Shown in pieces: positions 1 to 7,884 of a stretch of 64,000 nucleotides of DNA. The notes below the pieces were generated by a model. It searched no databases, was not told the origin of the DNA, and saw only the letters and a program-made list of their open reading frames with translations. Origin of the DNA: Chlamydia muridarum str. Nigg (GTDB taxonomy: Bacteria; Chlamydiota; Chlamydiia; Chlamydiales; Chlamydiaceae); NCBI RefSeq assembly GCF_000006685.1, contig NC_002620.2:220801-284800 (forward strand), read 5' to 3'. The number at the start of each line of letters is the position of its first letter. The first letter of the stretch is position 1. The position numbers were made by a program, and so were the translations under genes.

Positions 1-905
1 GTGAAGCGTTGAAACCCTAAGTAGAAAACAAGAATAAAGCCCAAAAACAAAGGAATTGCTCGGCTGAGAATGACACATCCAACCAAGACAACATGAATGA
101 AAATAGTCCAATAAGGGACTCGATTCTGCATTATGGTTGAACTTGGAATTGTCTTAGGAAATTTTTTGAATTCCTTGCGGAAGAATAAGAAAAAAATCGT
201 TGTGGAGATAAGGACAGCTAAAATGACTTTCCAACAGAAATGGGTGATAATGAAACTACTCGTCCATTTAATTTCTGGAAGAATAGTGAGTAGTGCTCGA
301 GATGAGAAAGATGAAGTCAATCCACTAATCGAAATATTAGAAAAGAGTAATCCCATAGTTGCATAGCAAAACTTGGGAGATGGTGCGAGTTGATAAAAGT
401 GTTTTGACAGTAGTGTCGCAGCAATAATCATTGCCCCGGATTCTTTAAGGAAGAAAGTAGATAGTGGTGCTGCAATCATAATGGTCCACCACCAACAAAT
501 CGGAGACTGCTTTCCAATTTTAGCGACTGATGAAAAGATTCTTTGGGATAAATATTCGATAGGACGTGATTCGAGAAGAATCAGCATAACAACAATAAAA
601 AGAGAGAATACGTAGTTACGGCTATCGAAGTAGGCCATTGTTACGCGATACCCCTCTGTATACAAAAATAAAAAAAACAGAGGGATCGCCCAAAGCACAA
701 ACACTAATTCAACGCGGCTAACAATACGAAGAAGTTCACTTAACCAAAGGTATTGACGCCAGCGTTCTGGAAAAATCATCTTTTTATGCAGACATTCCTC
801 ATATAGTCGCGTTAACCATGGAGTAAGAAAAGTATGGATCACTGCAGAAAAAAATAGAACGGCAGATCCAATGCGTAATCCTGAGGAATAGTAAGGCAAA
901 ATCAT
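1..905 (-). CDS. Partial multi-pass membrane protein, possible Na+/H+ antiporter-like (CT805 position)
   Basis: An open frame reads on the minus strand from about 905 and leaves the window at base 1, so the C-terminal part is missing; about 301 codons are present. The translation is very hydrophobic, with repeated 18-22 residue membrane segments separated by short basic or polar loops, for example ending in FFLFFRKEFKKF. I chose the ATG at 905-903; an in-frame GTG at 917 is possible, and a TGA at 959-957 bounds the frame. Neither start has a clear Shine-Dalgarno. Its place next to ptr matches C. trachomatis CT805. I recall a putative Na+/H+ antiporter family (DUF1504 type) for chlamydial proteins of this kind, but I see no ion-binding motif that proves it. 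Confidence 0.7.
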   Translation of the reverse strand, partial: MILPYYSSGLRIGSAVLFFSAVIHTFLTPWLTRLYEECLHKKMIFPERWRQYLWLSELLRIVSRVELVFVLWAIPLFFLFLYTEGYRVTMAYFDSRNYVFSLFIVVMLILLESRPIEYLSQRIFSSVAKIGKQSPICWWWTIMIAAPLSTFFLKESGAMIIAATLLSKHFYQLAPSPKFCYATMGLLFSNISISGLTSSFSSRALLTILPEIKWTSSFIITHFCWKVILAVLISTTIFFLFFRKEFKKFPKTIPSSTIMQNRVPYWTIFIHVVLVGCVILSRAIPLFLGFILVFYLGFQRF

Positions 906-1027
906 AGAGCTCACAAGATAGAGGGATGTCTTTTTGTCGTACCAAAAAGTATTTTGTCACTAGGTAACTTTTAAGTAACTCCTAGATCCCTATCACTATT
1001 TCGGATGAATATAAAGAAGCAAGAGGT

Positions 1028-1061
1028 TTTTCTCGGATGAAAGTCATTTCATCCGAGAAAA
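1028..1061. repeat. 15-bp perfect inverted repeat between ptr and the CT805-like gene
   Basis: Arms 1028-1042 and 1047-1061 are exact complements around a GTCA loop (core TCTCGGATGAAA / TTTCATCCGAGA). It lies just past the ptr stop codon, where a terminator would be expected. The stem has a U-run on its 5' side and an A-run on its 3' side in both directions, so it is not a textbook Rho-independent terminator. It may act as an mRNA 3'-end stem. Confidence 0.6.
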
Positions 1062-1081
1062 TAAAACCGACGGGAAGGTTT

Positions 1082-3901
1082 TTATTCGTTTTGTTGTGAG
1101 TCAGATCCGTAAATAAGAAGCTGGATTTCTGGCCCAAACTTTTGATTAAAAAATTCTTTGCAATACTCTTTGAAATAGGAGTAGTTCATAGAACGGGCTG
1201 CAGCAATTTTTTTATCAGGGCGGGAGAAATCATGTTTTTCTGTTTCAAAGGCTATAGAAAATAATTTTCTTGCCATTGCTGAAGGCGTTGCACTTGGAAG
1301 TAAAACGGATTGAATATAGGTTTCTCGAAGTTGTTCAAAAATTTCCTCAGACAATCCTGAGGCTTCCGGATCAGTAGCAATCTTTTGTAGGAAGAGTTGT
1401 GTTTTATTCACAAGCTCTTCTGGAGAAGATTTGTTCGAGCGAATATAAAATAGTCCACAAGGAGTTTCTGCAAATTCTTGGTATTTAGCACCTACCATGT
1501 ATCCAAGCTGTTGGTTGGTACGCAAATCATTATAATACAAGTTGTGGATCCAAGATAATAACATGCTCGTAGCTACAGAATCTTCATACTGATTGGGATG
1601 CTCGTTTTGTTCAAGCAGGAGCATACCATTCCCAGAAAGAGGATATTGGAAAGAGAAGTCTGTTGTGAAGAGAGGCTTTCTCTTAGGATAGTAACTAGGA
1701 GGATCATATGGTAAAGAAGCCTCTGAAAAATGAGAAAGAGATGCTAATACGTTAGAAAGATCTTGTGAAGAAAGTGTTCCTAGCGTGAAAGCCTCTATAG
1801 ATAGTTCAGTGAGCATTTTGTGAGCAAAATCCTCAAATTCTTCATAGGAGATGATATCTAAAGCATTTTGCTTTTCTTCTAGAGAAAAGAAGCCTTCTAG
1901 GAGTTCCCCAGAGAGTTTATTGAGACCAGCTCGCATAGGGCAGGAAATAAGACCTTTTTGGTATTGCTCGGAGAGCTGGTCTTTGTAGTACAGAAAAAGA
2001 CTCTTATCTAAGGGAAGATCGCGTAGAGAAGATAATAGAGAGTCAATAAGAACTGGAGAGGTCTCCGTATAGCCAAAAAGAGACAGGTCTACACCTGTAG
2101 CTCCGGGAGATACTGAAAAATCCATTCCGGCTCTTAAGGCCTCGTCATAATGTTTTACTAATGTTTCGTTTGCTAGAAGGCTGTATAGATCACGCAAGAC
2201 TAAAGAACGAACATCTGCTCGTTGAATTTGAGGAGATCGGATACGGAGTTCCATAGCCATTTTTGGGACGGTGTAGAAGGAATCTTCGCAGGTGTATAGA
2301 GTAATAGCGTCTTGGTTATAAGTGAGTTTTGGAGAAAAAGCAAATCCCTCGTGTTGTTTCTTTTGAGATAATAATTGGACTTTTTGAGGAATAAATTTAT
2401 TGGGCTGTGGAAAAGTAAACCCGAGAGAGGAATAGTCCTTTATAGGCTCAAAGTTTAAAGGTTTCTCATAGAAAATGGTATCAAAAATAGGGTCATAAAA
2501 CTCGTCCGCATCTTCTAAGGAGCTTGGTAGAGTCGCTGATAAGATATAGCGAGCTTGTTGTGGATCCGCTAATAATGCAGCAAAGGTTTGTTCGTCCTCA
2601 TGAGAATATTTTGGATAGATAGTAGATTGATAGGGGTAAGTTGCTAGGGGTTCAGAAGCAAAATCTGGGATCATTTGTGTTAAAGTTAAGAACAATTCTG
2701 TTTGTGTACTATAGGTGTATTCTAAAGAATTGATTCTATGTAGTTCTGGGAGAATATAGGCGGGAAGTTGTTCATCGCGAACATAATCAAGAAAAGCAAA
2801 AGTAAGTTGAAGGACTTTTTGATATTCACGTTCTCCCTTGGTCGTGAGTTTATAAATGATTTCAAAATCTTGAGTGTTGAGAGAGGTGTTATAAGTCCCA
2901 GCCTCCATGTGGGTGATAAGATGTTCTTTTTTAAGCAAAGCAATAAGGCTATGTTCTTTTTCACTGGATAGCACAGAAACCAGTGACTGCGCCCATCCTT
3001 GCAGAGAAGCTGGTGCGTCGTATAAATGCCAGTAGATAGCTAGTTGTGGAGAAGGTTCCACAGCTTTGTTAATGAACAGTTTGTTAAGGGAGGAAGTATC
3101 CTGCGTTTTTGTGAAAGGAGTTTGTGGGGTATATTTCGAGGATTTAGGAATTTGAGAGAAGATTTTTGCTATATAAGGAACAGCTACATCTAATGGAGCT
3201 GTAGTGTAGACGATTGCAGCCATGTTTTCCGGAGAGTAATGGGTAGAAAACCATGTTTGCATGTCTTGAGAGGTTACAGTATCCAAGGTCGAGAGATTCC
3301 CACAACCGAAACGCTTTAATGGGTGCTCTTTAGGAGCTATTATTTGCTGAATGCGATGCATGCGACGAGAATCTTTGGTTGGATGCATTGCGAATTCTTG
3401 CTCAACAGCATGGACTTCTTTGTTTAAATCTTCTTGGCGGAACAAAGGATGAATAAAGAGATGAACAAACTGATCCAGAGCAGTGTCTAAGTCACTATTA
3501 TTTACAGAGAACAAAAAGCATGTTTTATCCGGGTAAGTAAACGCATTGTAAATCCCTCCATGAGTACTCAGGAATGCTGGGAATCCTGAGGGTTGAGGGT
3601 ACTTTTCATTGCCAAGGAACACACAGTGTTCTGTAAAATGAGCTAATCCGGGGAACTCTAAGGGATCAGCGTTATTCCCAGTTTTAACAACTAAAGCTGC
3701 CCCCGATTCAGAAGCTTTGGGGGAGGAAACAATCATGAGGGGAAGCCCATTAGGGCAGATAATTTTCGCTATTTTTTGGTCTGCTAATGCAGGGGTTAAA
3801 ATTGTTAAAGGATTTTCATCTTGAATCGTTTGAAAAGATTTTGAACAAGAGGTGAGAAAAGAAGAACTGCAGAAAAATAATAGGAGAAGAGAACGCTTCA
3901 T
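1082..3901 (-). CDS. ptr: M16 insulinase/pitrilysin-family zinc protease, predicted lipoprotein
   Basis: The product is 939 residues, the usual size for pitrilysin/insulysin-type M16A proteases, which cut peptides inside a closed chamber. The inverted zinc motif HxxEH is present as HFTEH (H88, E91, H92), followed by the expected helical region with conserved Glu residues (LNKEVHAVEQEF). The N-terminus MKRSLLLLFF...LTSC is a signal peptide with a lipobox, and Cys19 would be lipidated, placing it in the periplasm or on a membrane. The later region RTNQQLGYMVGAKY matches the C-terminal-half substrate-contact motif of the family. It is the last gene of the minus-strand run rng-plsB-ptr, 85 bp after plsB. 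A second, distinct M16 protease lies at 26999-29926. Confidence 0.93.
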   Translation of the reverse strand: MKRSLLLLFFCSSSFLTSCSKSFQTIQDENPLTILTPALADQKIAKIICPNGLPLMIVSSPKASESGAALVVKTGNNADPLEFPGLAHFTEHCVFLGNEKYPQPSGFPAFLSTHGGIYNAFTYPDKTCFLFSVNNSDLDTALDQFVHLFIHPLFRQEDLNKEVHAVEQEFAMHPTKDSRRMHRIQQIIAPKEHPLKRFGCGNLSTLDTVTSQDMQTWFSTHYSPENMAAIVYTTAPLDVAVPYIAKIFSQIPKSSKYTPQTPFTKTQDTSSLNKLFINKAVEPSPQLAIYWHLYDAPASLQGWAQSLVSVLSSEKEHSLIALLKKEHLITHMEAGTYNTSLNTQDFEIIYKLTTKGEREYQKVLQLTFAFLDYVRDEQLPAYILPELHRINSLEYTYSTQTELFLTLTQMIPDFASEPLATYPYQSTIYPKYSHEDEQTFAALLADPQQARYILSATLPSSLEDADEFYDPIFDTIFYEKPLNFEPIKDYSSLGFTFPQPNKFIPQKVQLLSQKKQHEGFAFSPKLTYNQDAITLYTCEDSFYTVPKMAMELRIRSPQIQRADVRSLVLRDLYSLLANETLVKHYDEALRAGMDFSVSPGATGVDLSLFGYTETSPVLIDSLLSSLRDLPLDKSLFLYYKDQLSEQYQKGLISCPMRAGLNKLSGELLEGFFSLEEKQNALDIISYEEFEDFAHKMLTELSIEAFTLGTLSSQDLSNVLASLSHFSEASLPYDPPSYYPKRKPLFTTDFSFQYPLSGNGMLLLEQNEHPNQYEDSVATSMLLSWIHNLYYNDLRTNQQLGYMVGAKYQEFAETPCGLFYIRSNKSSPEELVNKTQLFLQKIATDPEASGLSEEIFEQLRETYIQSVLLPSATPSAMARKLFSIAFETEKHDFSRPDKKIAAARSMNYSYFKEYCKEFFNQKFGPEIQLLIYGSDSQQNE

Positions 3902-3986
3902 ATTGTCGTGGTTATGGGTAGCATCTTTGATAACAAGTGGGTGGTTGTTTTCTTATTAAGAGACAATCACTGGGATGGGGCTTTTA

Positions 3987-5003
3987 TCAAAAGGATCGGG
4001 GTTCGTCAATTAGAATTTCTTTGTAGAGATCGGTAACGATAGAAAAGACTCGGGAGGCTCGTAAAGCTCGCAGGGAGTGTTTATCGTGGCTGTCAGCTTC
4101 TTCGGATGAACAAAGTTCATCAAGTAAGAGCTCTTCTCCGAAATTAAAAGCGATAGGAGCAAATGAAATAACACGATGCTCTCCGATAGTCTCCTCAATG
4201 GTAGGAGGGGGAGGGAGAATATCATAGGTTTTCATTGCAAAAGGGAAAAAATGGGTTGGCTTTCCAGAACTTTTCGCAAGAAGACGAAACATTTCTATGC
4301 TATCAGGATGAAATTCTGCGGGATATAGTTCTCCTTGAGAATTTTTGCGATCTCTCCCTCCTGCTGGAGCTACATAAATGAACTTGCTTCCTTCACTAAG
4401 TAGCATTTTCAATGTTCGCATGCTTTTTTGGTTGTGATTAAGCTTTTCTTCTTTAAGTTCTGGGGGATGGTTTATGTGTCTTTTTGAATAGATACATAAA
4501 AGGTCGCATCCCATGCTAAAAGGTCTTGCTAAGGGGTCCGAGGTCACTCGATCTCCTGCAACAAAGATCATATTTTCCATAAGCTGAGGATGCGAGGCCC
4601 CAAGTAAACAGTACATTAGCTGGGGATCAGATTCTGTCTGGTGGTTCGCTAAAAGAACCACATTGTGTCCGGAGCAGATGTATTCTTGGATTTGATCTAA
4701 TCGATTAGAATGTAAGACTTGAGATTTTTGATCGTCAATCAGAACAGAAAAAAAGTCGATGCCAAATTGATAAAGGTCAATAGGGGTTCGAATTTTTTTA
4801 TGATAGGGAGGGAAGATTATAGGATTCTTAAGGTCATCTATGATGACCTTAAGCCATTGAGAGCAAAGAGATTCCGCTCTCTCAATAGAGCATTTTCTAG
4901 TTGCTGCCTCGATGTAAGTTTGATGGCAAATTTGAAACTTTTGGTACAAAGGCTCTGGCAGATCTTCAAAAGCCTGATATAAATAGTTTGAAAAATGCAT
5001 CAC
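3987..5003 (-). CDS. plsB: Glycerol-3-phosphate 1-O-acyltransferase, plastid-like type
   Basis: This 338-residue soluble acyltransferase is much shorter than E. coli PlsB (about 800) and resembles the soluble plant-plastid enzyme, as known for Chlamydia. It transfers an acyl chain to sn-glycerol-3-phosphate, the first step of phospholipid synthesis. The catalytic HX4D motif is NHQTESD (H121, D126), followed by the family motif FIYVAPAGGRDR. It starts at an ATG and lies 9 bp after the rng stop codon, so the two are probably co-transcribed. plsX (7885) and pssA (31222) supply neighbouring steps. There are no membrane segments. Confidence 0.92.
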   Translation of the reverse strand: MMHFSNYLYQAFEDLPEPLYQKFQICHQTYIEAATRKCSIERAESLCSQWLKVIIDDLKNPIIFPPYHKKIRTPIDLYQFGIDFFSVLIDDQKSQVLHSNRLDQIQEYICSGHNVVLLANHQTESDPQLMYCLLGASHPQLMENMIFVAGDRVTSDPLARPFSMGCDLLCIYSKRHINHPPELKEEKLNHNQKSMRTLKMLLSEGSKFIYVAPAGGRDRKNSQGELYPAEFHPDSIEMFRLLAKSSGKPTHFFPFAMKTYDILPPPPTIEETIGEHRVISFAPIAFNFGEELLLDELCSSEEADSHDKHSLRALRASRVFSIVTDLYKEILIDEPRSF

Positions 5004-5012
5004 TACACCTAT

Positions 5013-6551
5013 TTATAGCTCAATTCCTTCTCCTGTGATTAATGAGAAAAATTGATAGTGGTTAAGATGGATAGAATCAGACGTATTGATCTGTAGCTTA
5101 GCTTTCAATTGTTTAGCTAAGCGGACTAATTCGACATCATCTTGCTCTTGTTTCATATAGTGAGCAATTTCCGGGTGAACGACTAAACACAAATGAGTAT
5201 GTTCCTTATGCTTAATGATTTTCTTTAAATCACGTTCGATTTCTATAAGGATACTCTCAGAGGTTTTGATAATGGCATTCCCATTGCAATAGGGGCAAGT
5301 TGTAAATAGGGTTTGCATCAATGACTCACGATTTCTTTGTCGAGTCATTTCTACTAAACCAAATTCGCTCATGCTTAAAATTGTACAGCGTGCCGCGTCA
5401 TATTTCATATGTTCTTTTAGTCTTTCTAACACACGTCGCTGATTTTTACGCGATTTCATGTCGATAAAGTCTATAATGACAAGTCCGCCAATGTTTCGCA
5501 ATCGGAGCTGTCTAGCAATCTCTTCTGCGGCTTCTAGATTGATTTGGACAAGAGTCTCTTCAACTCCACTTTCGAGTTGTGTACTTCGTCCTGAATTCAC
5601 ATCAATTGTGTGCATAGCCTCTGTTTTATCGAAAAAGAGGTATCCCCCACTAGAAAGCCATATTTTCCGTTTCGTAGCGCGATCAATTTCCTTCTCAATG
5701 TTGAAACGTTCAAACATGGGAACGGAATCACGATAATATTCGATCTTAACAGCTGTATCTGGGGAATATTTACTCAATAAACGTTTGCACTTTTGATAAG
5801 TGGCATAGTCATCTATTAACAAGCGTTTATAACTTTTATCTACGCAAGTCATTACCGCTTTTTTTAGAATGTCTGTTTCTTCATAAAGAAGCGACGGATG
5901 ATCTGGAGAATAAAATTTTTCTAAAATACTTTGCCACGTATTCAGCAGATCTTGAGCTTCATTGATAAGTGCTTCTGTTGAAGCGGAAATGCTGGCGGTT
6001 CGGCAGATCAGCCCCATATTTTGAGGCATTTCAAATGATCGAATTAACTGTTTAAGTTGATCTCGCATTAAAGGATCTTCAATTTTACGAGAAACTCCTC
6101 GGTGAGGGGAATTTGGTAGAAGAACCAAGTAGCGTCCTGGGATTGAAATATTAGAAGTTAATCGAGCTCCTTTCGTGCCTATAGGTTCTTTAACCACCTG
6201 CACGAGTACAGGGCTATCCAGCTTAAGAAGTTCTTCAATAGGGGCTTCTGATGTTTCTTCTGACAGCGGTTCGGATTGATCGGAATCCGCATCTATGTCG
6301 AACATCTGTTCGAATTTTTTAGAATTTTCTAATACATCCGAAATGTGGATAAAGCCATTCTCTCGCTCATCTATGTTGATGAAGGCGGATTGAATGTTTC
6401 GTAAAATATTAGTTACGCGACCTCTATATATATTCCCTTTCAACTGGCGGATCTTTTTTCTTTCAATGATTAGATCAAACAATTGGCCATTTTTTAAATG
6501 CGCGTAACGAATCTCTTTAGACTCTATGTTTAGTAAGATATCGTTTTCCAT
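5013..6551 (-). CDS. rng: Ribonuclease E/G family endoribonuclease
   Basis: The product is 512 residues, close to RNase G, and lacks the long C-terminal scaffold of RNase E. An N-terminal S1-type RNA-binding region occupies roughly residues 36-130 (KGNIYRGRVTNILRN ... NGFIHISD). An acidic insert (about residues 85-107) interrupts it. The catalytic Mg-binding region contains IDVNSGRST (residues 316-324) and LVIIDFIDMKSRKNQRR (about 357-373). The zinc-link motif CPYC is at residues 419-422. The upstream bases TAGGGAC give a reasonable Shine-Dalgarno. It would process and degrade RNA. It is the first gene of rng-plsB-ptr and is divergent from yceD across a 424-bp gap. Confidence 0.95.
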   Translation of the reverse strand: MENDILLNIESKEIRYAHLKNGQLFDLIIERKKIRQLKGNIYRGRVTNILRNIQSAFINIDERENGFIHISDVLENSKKFEQMFDIDADSDQSEPLSEETSEAPIEELLKLDSPVLVQVVKEPIGTKGARLTSNISIPGRYLVLLPNSPHRGVSRKIEDPLMRDQLKQLIRSFEMPQNMGLICRTASISASTEALINEAQDLLNTWQSILEKFYSPDHPSLLYEETDILKKAVMTCVDKSYKRLLIDDYATYQKCKRLLSKYSPDTAVKIEYYRDSVPMFERFNIEKEIDRATKRKIWLSSGGYLFFDKTEAMHTIDVNSGRSTQLESGVEETLVQINLEAAEEIARQLRLRNIGGLVIIDFIDMKSRKNQRRVLERLKEHMKYDAARCTILSMSEFGLVEMTRQRNRESLMQTLFTTCPYCNGNAIIKTSESILIEIERDLKKIIKHKEHTHLCLVVHPEIAHYMKQEQDDVELVRLAKQLKAKLQINTSDSIHLNHYQFFSLITGEGIEL

Positions 6552-6975
6552 GGCGTCCCTAAATGCTCTGCGCTCTAACAGGAGTTCTCACCTGATCCCG
6601 AGGATAGGGAGTTGTTTTAAAAATTATTAGGTAGAAGGCGGATTATAAGTTGGTTAGGTAAAAAATTCTACAAAAATGCTTGTTGTTGAATAGTTTAATT
6701 TAGAAACGAATTTGTTTCTTTTATTGTGATTTCTATAGTGACAACTGCTAAATTCTTTCTTTTATTGGTGATCCGCATCCTTTGGGTTTTGCTACTCAGC
6801 GACAGGATAAGAAGGCTGCTCCTTATGCTGCAAACATTTTTTTAATTTATTTTGATTCCGTTTATTTTCTCCCTGAAGGCCTTCCTCTTTTGAAGGATGG
6901 GGTAAAACCTTTTGTTTCGATAAGATCTTCTCTGTAAAATGACTGGGATTTTGTGTAAGAATTAAATCTAGGAAA
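6552..6975. other. Divergent intergenic region between rng and yceD, with possible small ORFs
   Basis: This 424-bp gap separates two divergent genes. I see one candidate plus-strand promoter near its right end (6912-6940). Two overlapping open frames look somewhat protein-like. A GTG frame at 6738-6845 encodes 35 residues, mostly hydrophobic and basic. A second frame, 6752-6937, has 61 codons between stops but no ATG, containing DPHPLGFATQRQDKK and later YFLPEGLPLLKDG. Neither has a convincing ribosome binding site. They may be a frameshifted remnant or chance. Confidence 0.4.
6912..6940 (+). promoter_or_regulatory. Candidate sigma-66 promoter for yceD
   Basis: TTGTTT at 6912-6917 and TAAAAT at 6935-6940 are separated by 17 bp. 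Initiation near 6947 would leave a leader of about 30-40 nt before the TTG start of the YceD-like gene. This agrees with a non-ATG start, because no ATG is available downstream in that frame near the beginning. Confidence 0.4.
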
Positions 6976-7416
6976 TTGGAAGGGCAATTGAAAAAGGACG
7001 ATAATATAAAATTTTATCTTCATCGATTGAAATTCCCTGGGGATAGAGAGGAAATTCATGCTTCTGTTGCTCCCCAGGTATTTTTCGACTTTGGAGAGGG
7101 AGGGGTTTGCTCTCCTGTCGAAATACAAGGAAGTTTAGAAAGAGTAGACGGAGAGCAGTGGTTTTTGTCTTTAGAAATTTCTACGACGCTTTCTCTTCGT
7201 TGTCGAATTTGTGATTCTCCAGTTGAATATCCAGTGCGTGGTGTTATCATTCAGCAATTAATTCATTGTTTCGATGAAAAGTCGGGAGTATTTGATTGTC
7301 GGGATTTGATTCGTGATGAGTTGTTGCTAGAAGGGGACCGATTTCAAGAGTGCAGGTTAGAGGGTTGTCCTGAGAGAGAGTTTATTAAAAATTTTTTGAG
7401 TAAAGAAAACTACTAG
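6976..7416 (+). CDS. yceD: YceD/DUF177 family protein, non-ATG start
   Basis: The product is about 146 residues and contains the DUF177 signature LRCRICDSPVEYPV, a Cx2C pair in the central region, then an acidic C-terminal part ending DRFQECRLEGCPE. DUF177 genes usually sit directly before rpmF and are linked to 23S rRNA/ribosome maturation and, in plants, 23S rRNA accumulation; that arrangement is kept here. No in-frame ATG exists between the upstream TGA (6940-6942) and the conserved start. The start must be TTG at 6976 or TTG at 6988. The second has a better-placed GGAAGGG at 6978-6984. The exact start is uncertain; the gene is not. Confidence 0.85.
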   Translation: MEGQLKKDDNIKFYLHRLKFPGDREEIHASVAPQVFFDFGEGGVCSPVEIQGSLERVDGEQWFLSLEISTTLSLRCRICDSPVEYPVRGVIIQQLIHCFDEKSGVFDCRDLIRDELLLEGDRFQECRLEGCPEREFIKNFLSKENY

Positions 7417-7446
7417 CTTCTTAGATTGAGAAAAGAAACCTTCGAC

Positions 7447-7475
7447 TTCCCAAAAACCTTTTTCTCTAATATACT
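7447..7475 (+). promoter_or_regulatory. Candidate sigma-66 promoter for the rpmF leader
   Basis: TTCCCA at 7447-7452 and TATACT at 7470-7475 have a 17-bp spacer. The -10 matches TATAAT at five of six positions. Transcription from about 7482 would give rpmF a roughly 190-nt structured leader. Confidence 0.45.
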
Positions 7476-7481
7476 CTTGCG

Positions 7482-7675
7482 TTCACCGGGATAAGTAGAG
7501 AGCGAGTCTTCCTGGTATGAGTTGAAGCTGCGTGTGGAGGACCAATCCTCCTGTTCTGTCGCAGTGTAGTTTGGGGAGTCGTTCCGCAAAAATTATCGCT
7601 CTTTTAAATCCTGGGGATCCTCAGGCTTCCTTATCGGGAAGGGTAGCTATCTGCAGTCTATAGGAGAAGTTAGGA
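7482..7675 (+). ncRNA. Structured leader RNA of rpmF (candidate cis-regulatory or processed RNA)
   Basis: A domain is closed by AGAGCGA (7499-7505) pairing exactly with TCGCTCT (7596-7602), followed at once by TTT. Inside it, CTTCC (7508-7512) can pair with GGGAG (7574-7578). A long arm is built from CTGCG/CGCAG (7528-7532 with 7560-7564) and GGAGGA/TCCTCC (7536-7541 with 7546-7551, loop CCAA). Two more hairpins follow: CCTGGGGATCCTCAGG, and CTTCC/GGAAG near 7626-7641. I do not recognise a known family. SRP RNA, tmRNA and RNase P signatures are absent. A ribosomal-protein leader or a small RNA released by the U-run are both possible. Confidence 0.5.
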
Positions 7676-7855
7676 ATGGCAGTACCACGTAATCGTCATA
7701 GCAATGCTAGAAAGAACATCCGCAGAAGTCACCATGCAAAGAAAGCATGCTCTGGTGCGGTGTGCAATAATTGTAAGCAAGTTTTTATTCCTCACACAGT
7801 TTGTGCCTCTTGTGGTTTTTATAAAGGCAAAGCTGTTGTTACAGTTGAGAAGTAA
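7676..7855 (+). CDS. rpmF: 50S ribosomal protein L32
   Basis: This short frame encodes 59 residues, beginning MAVPRNRHSNARKN, the typical L32 N-terminus (normally MAVPxxRxSxxR). Four cysteines form the zinc-binding pattern CNNC...CASC (Cys30, 33, 43, 46), so this is the C+ paralogue. The basic N-terminal tail contacts 23S rRNA. Start ATG 7676 has GGAGAAG and AGG upstream. It follows yceD after a 259-bp structured gap and precedes plsX by 29 bp, the classic yceD-rpmF-plsX order. Confidence 0.97.
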   Translation: MAVPRNRHSNARKNIRRSHHAKKACSGAVCNNCKQVFIPHTVCASCGFYKGKAVVTVEK

Positions 7856-7884
7856 TCCAACGGCATAAGGCATAAAAGAAATTC

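Noticed and set aside
133..366. Plus-strand open frame of 77 codons
   Set aside because: It is the reverse-strand shadow of the membrane protein read across 1-905, which has clear hydrophobic segments and a continuous frame.
7482..7675. SRP RNA, tmRNA or RNase P RNA in the rpmF leader
   Set aside because: No GGAAGGAAGCAG-type tetraloop/asymmetric loop, no tRNA-like ends, no RNase P core sequences; only generic stems are present.
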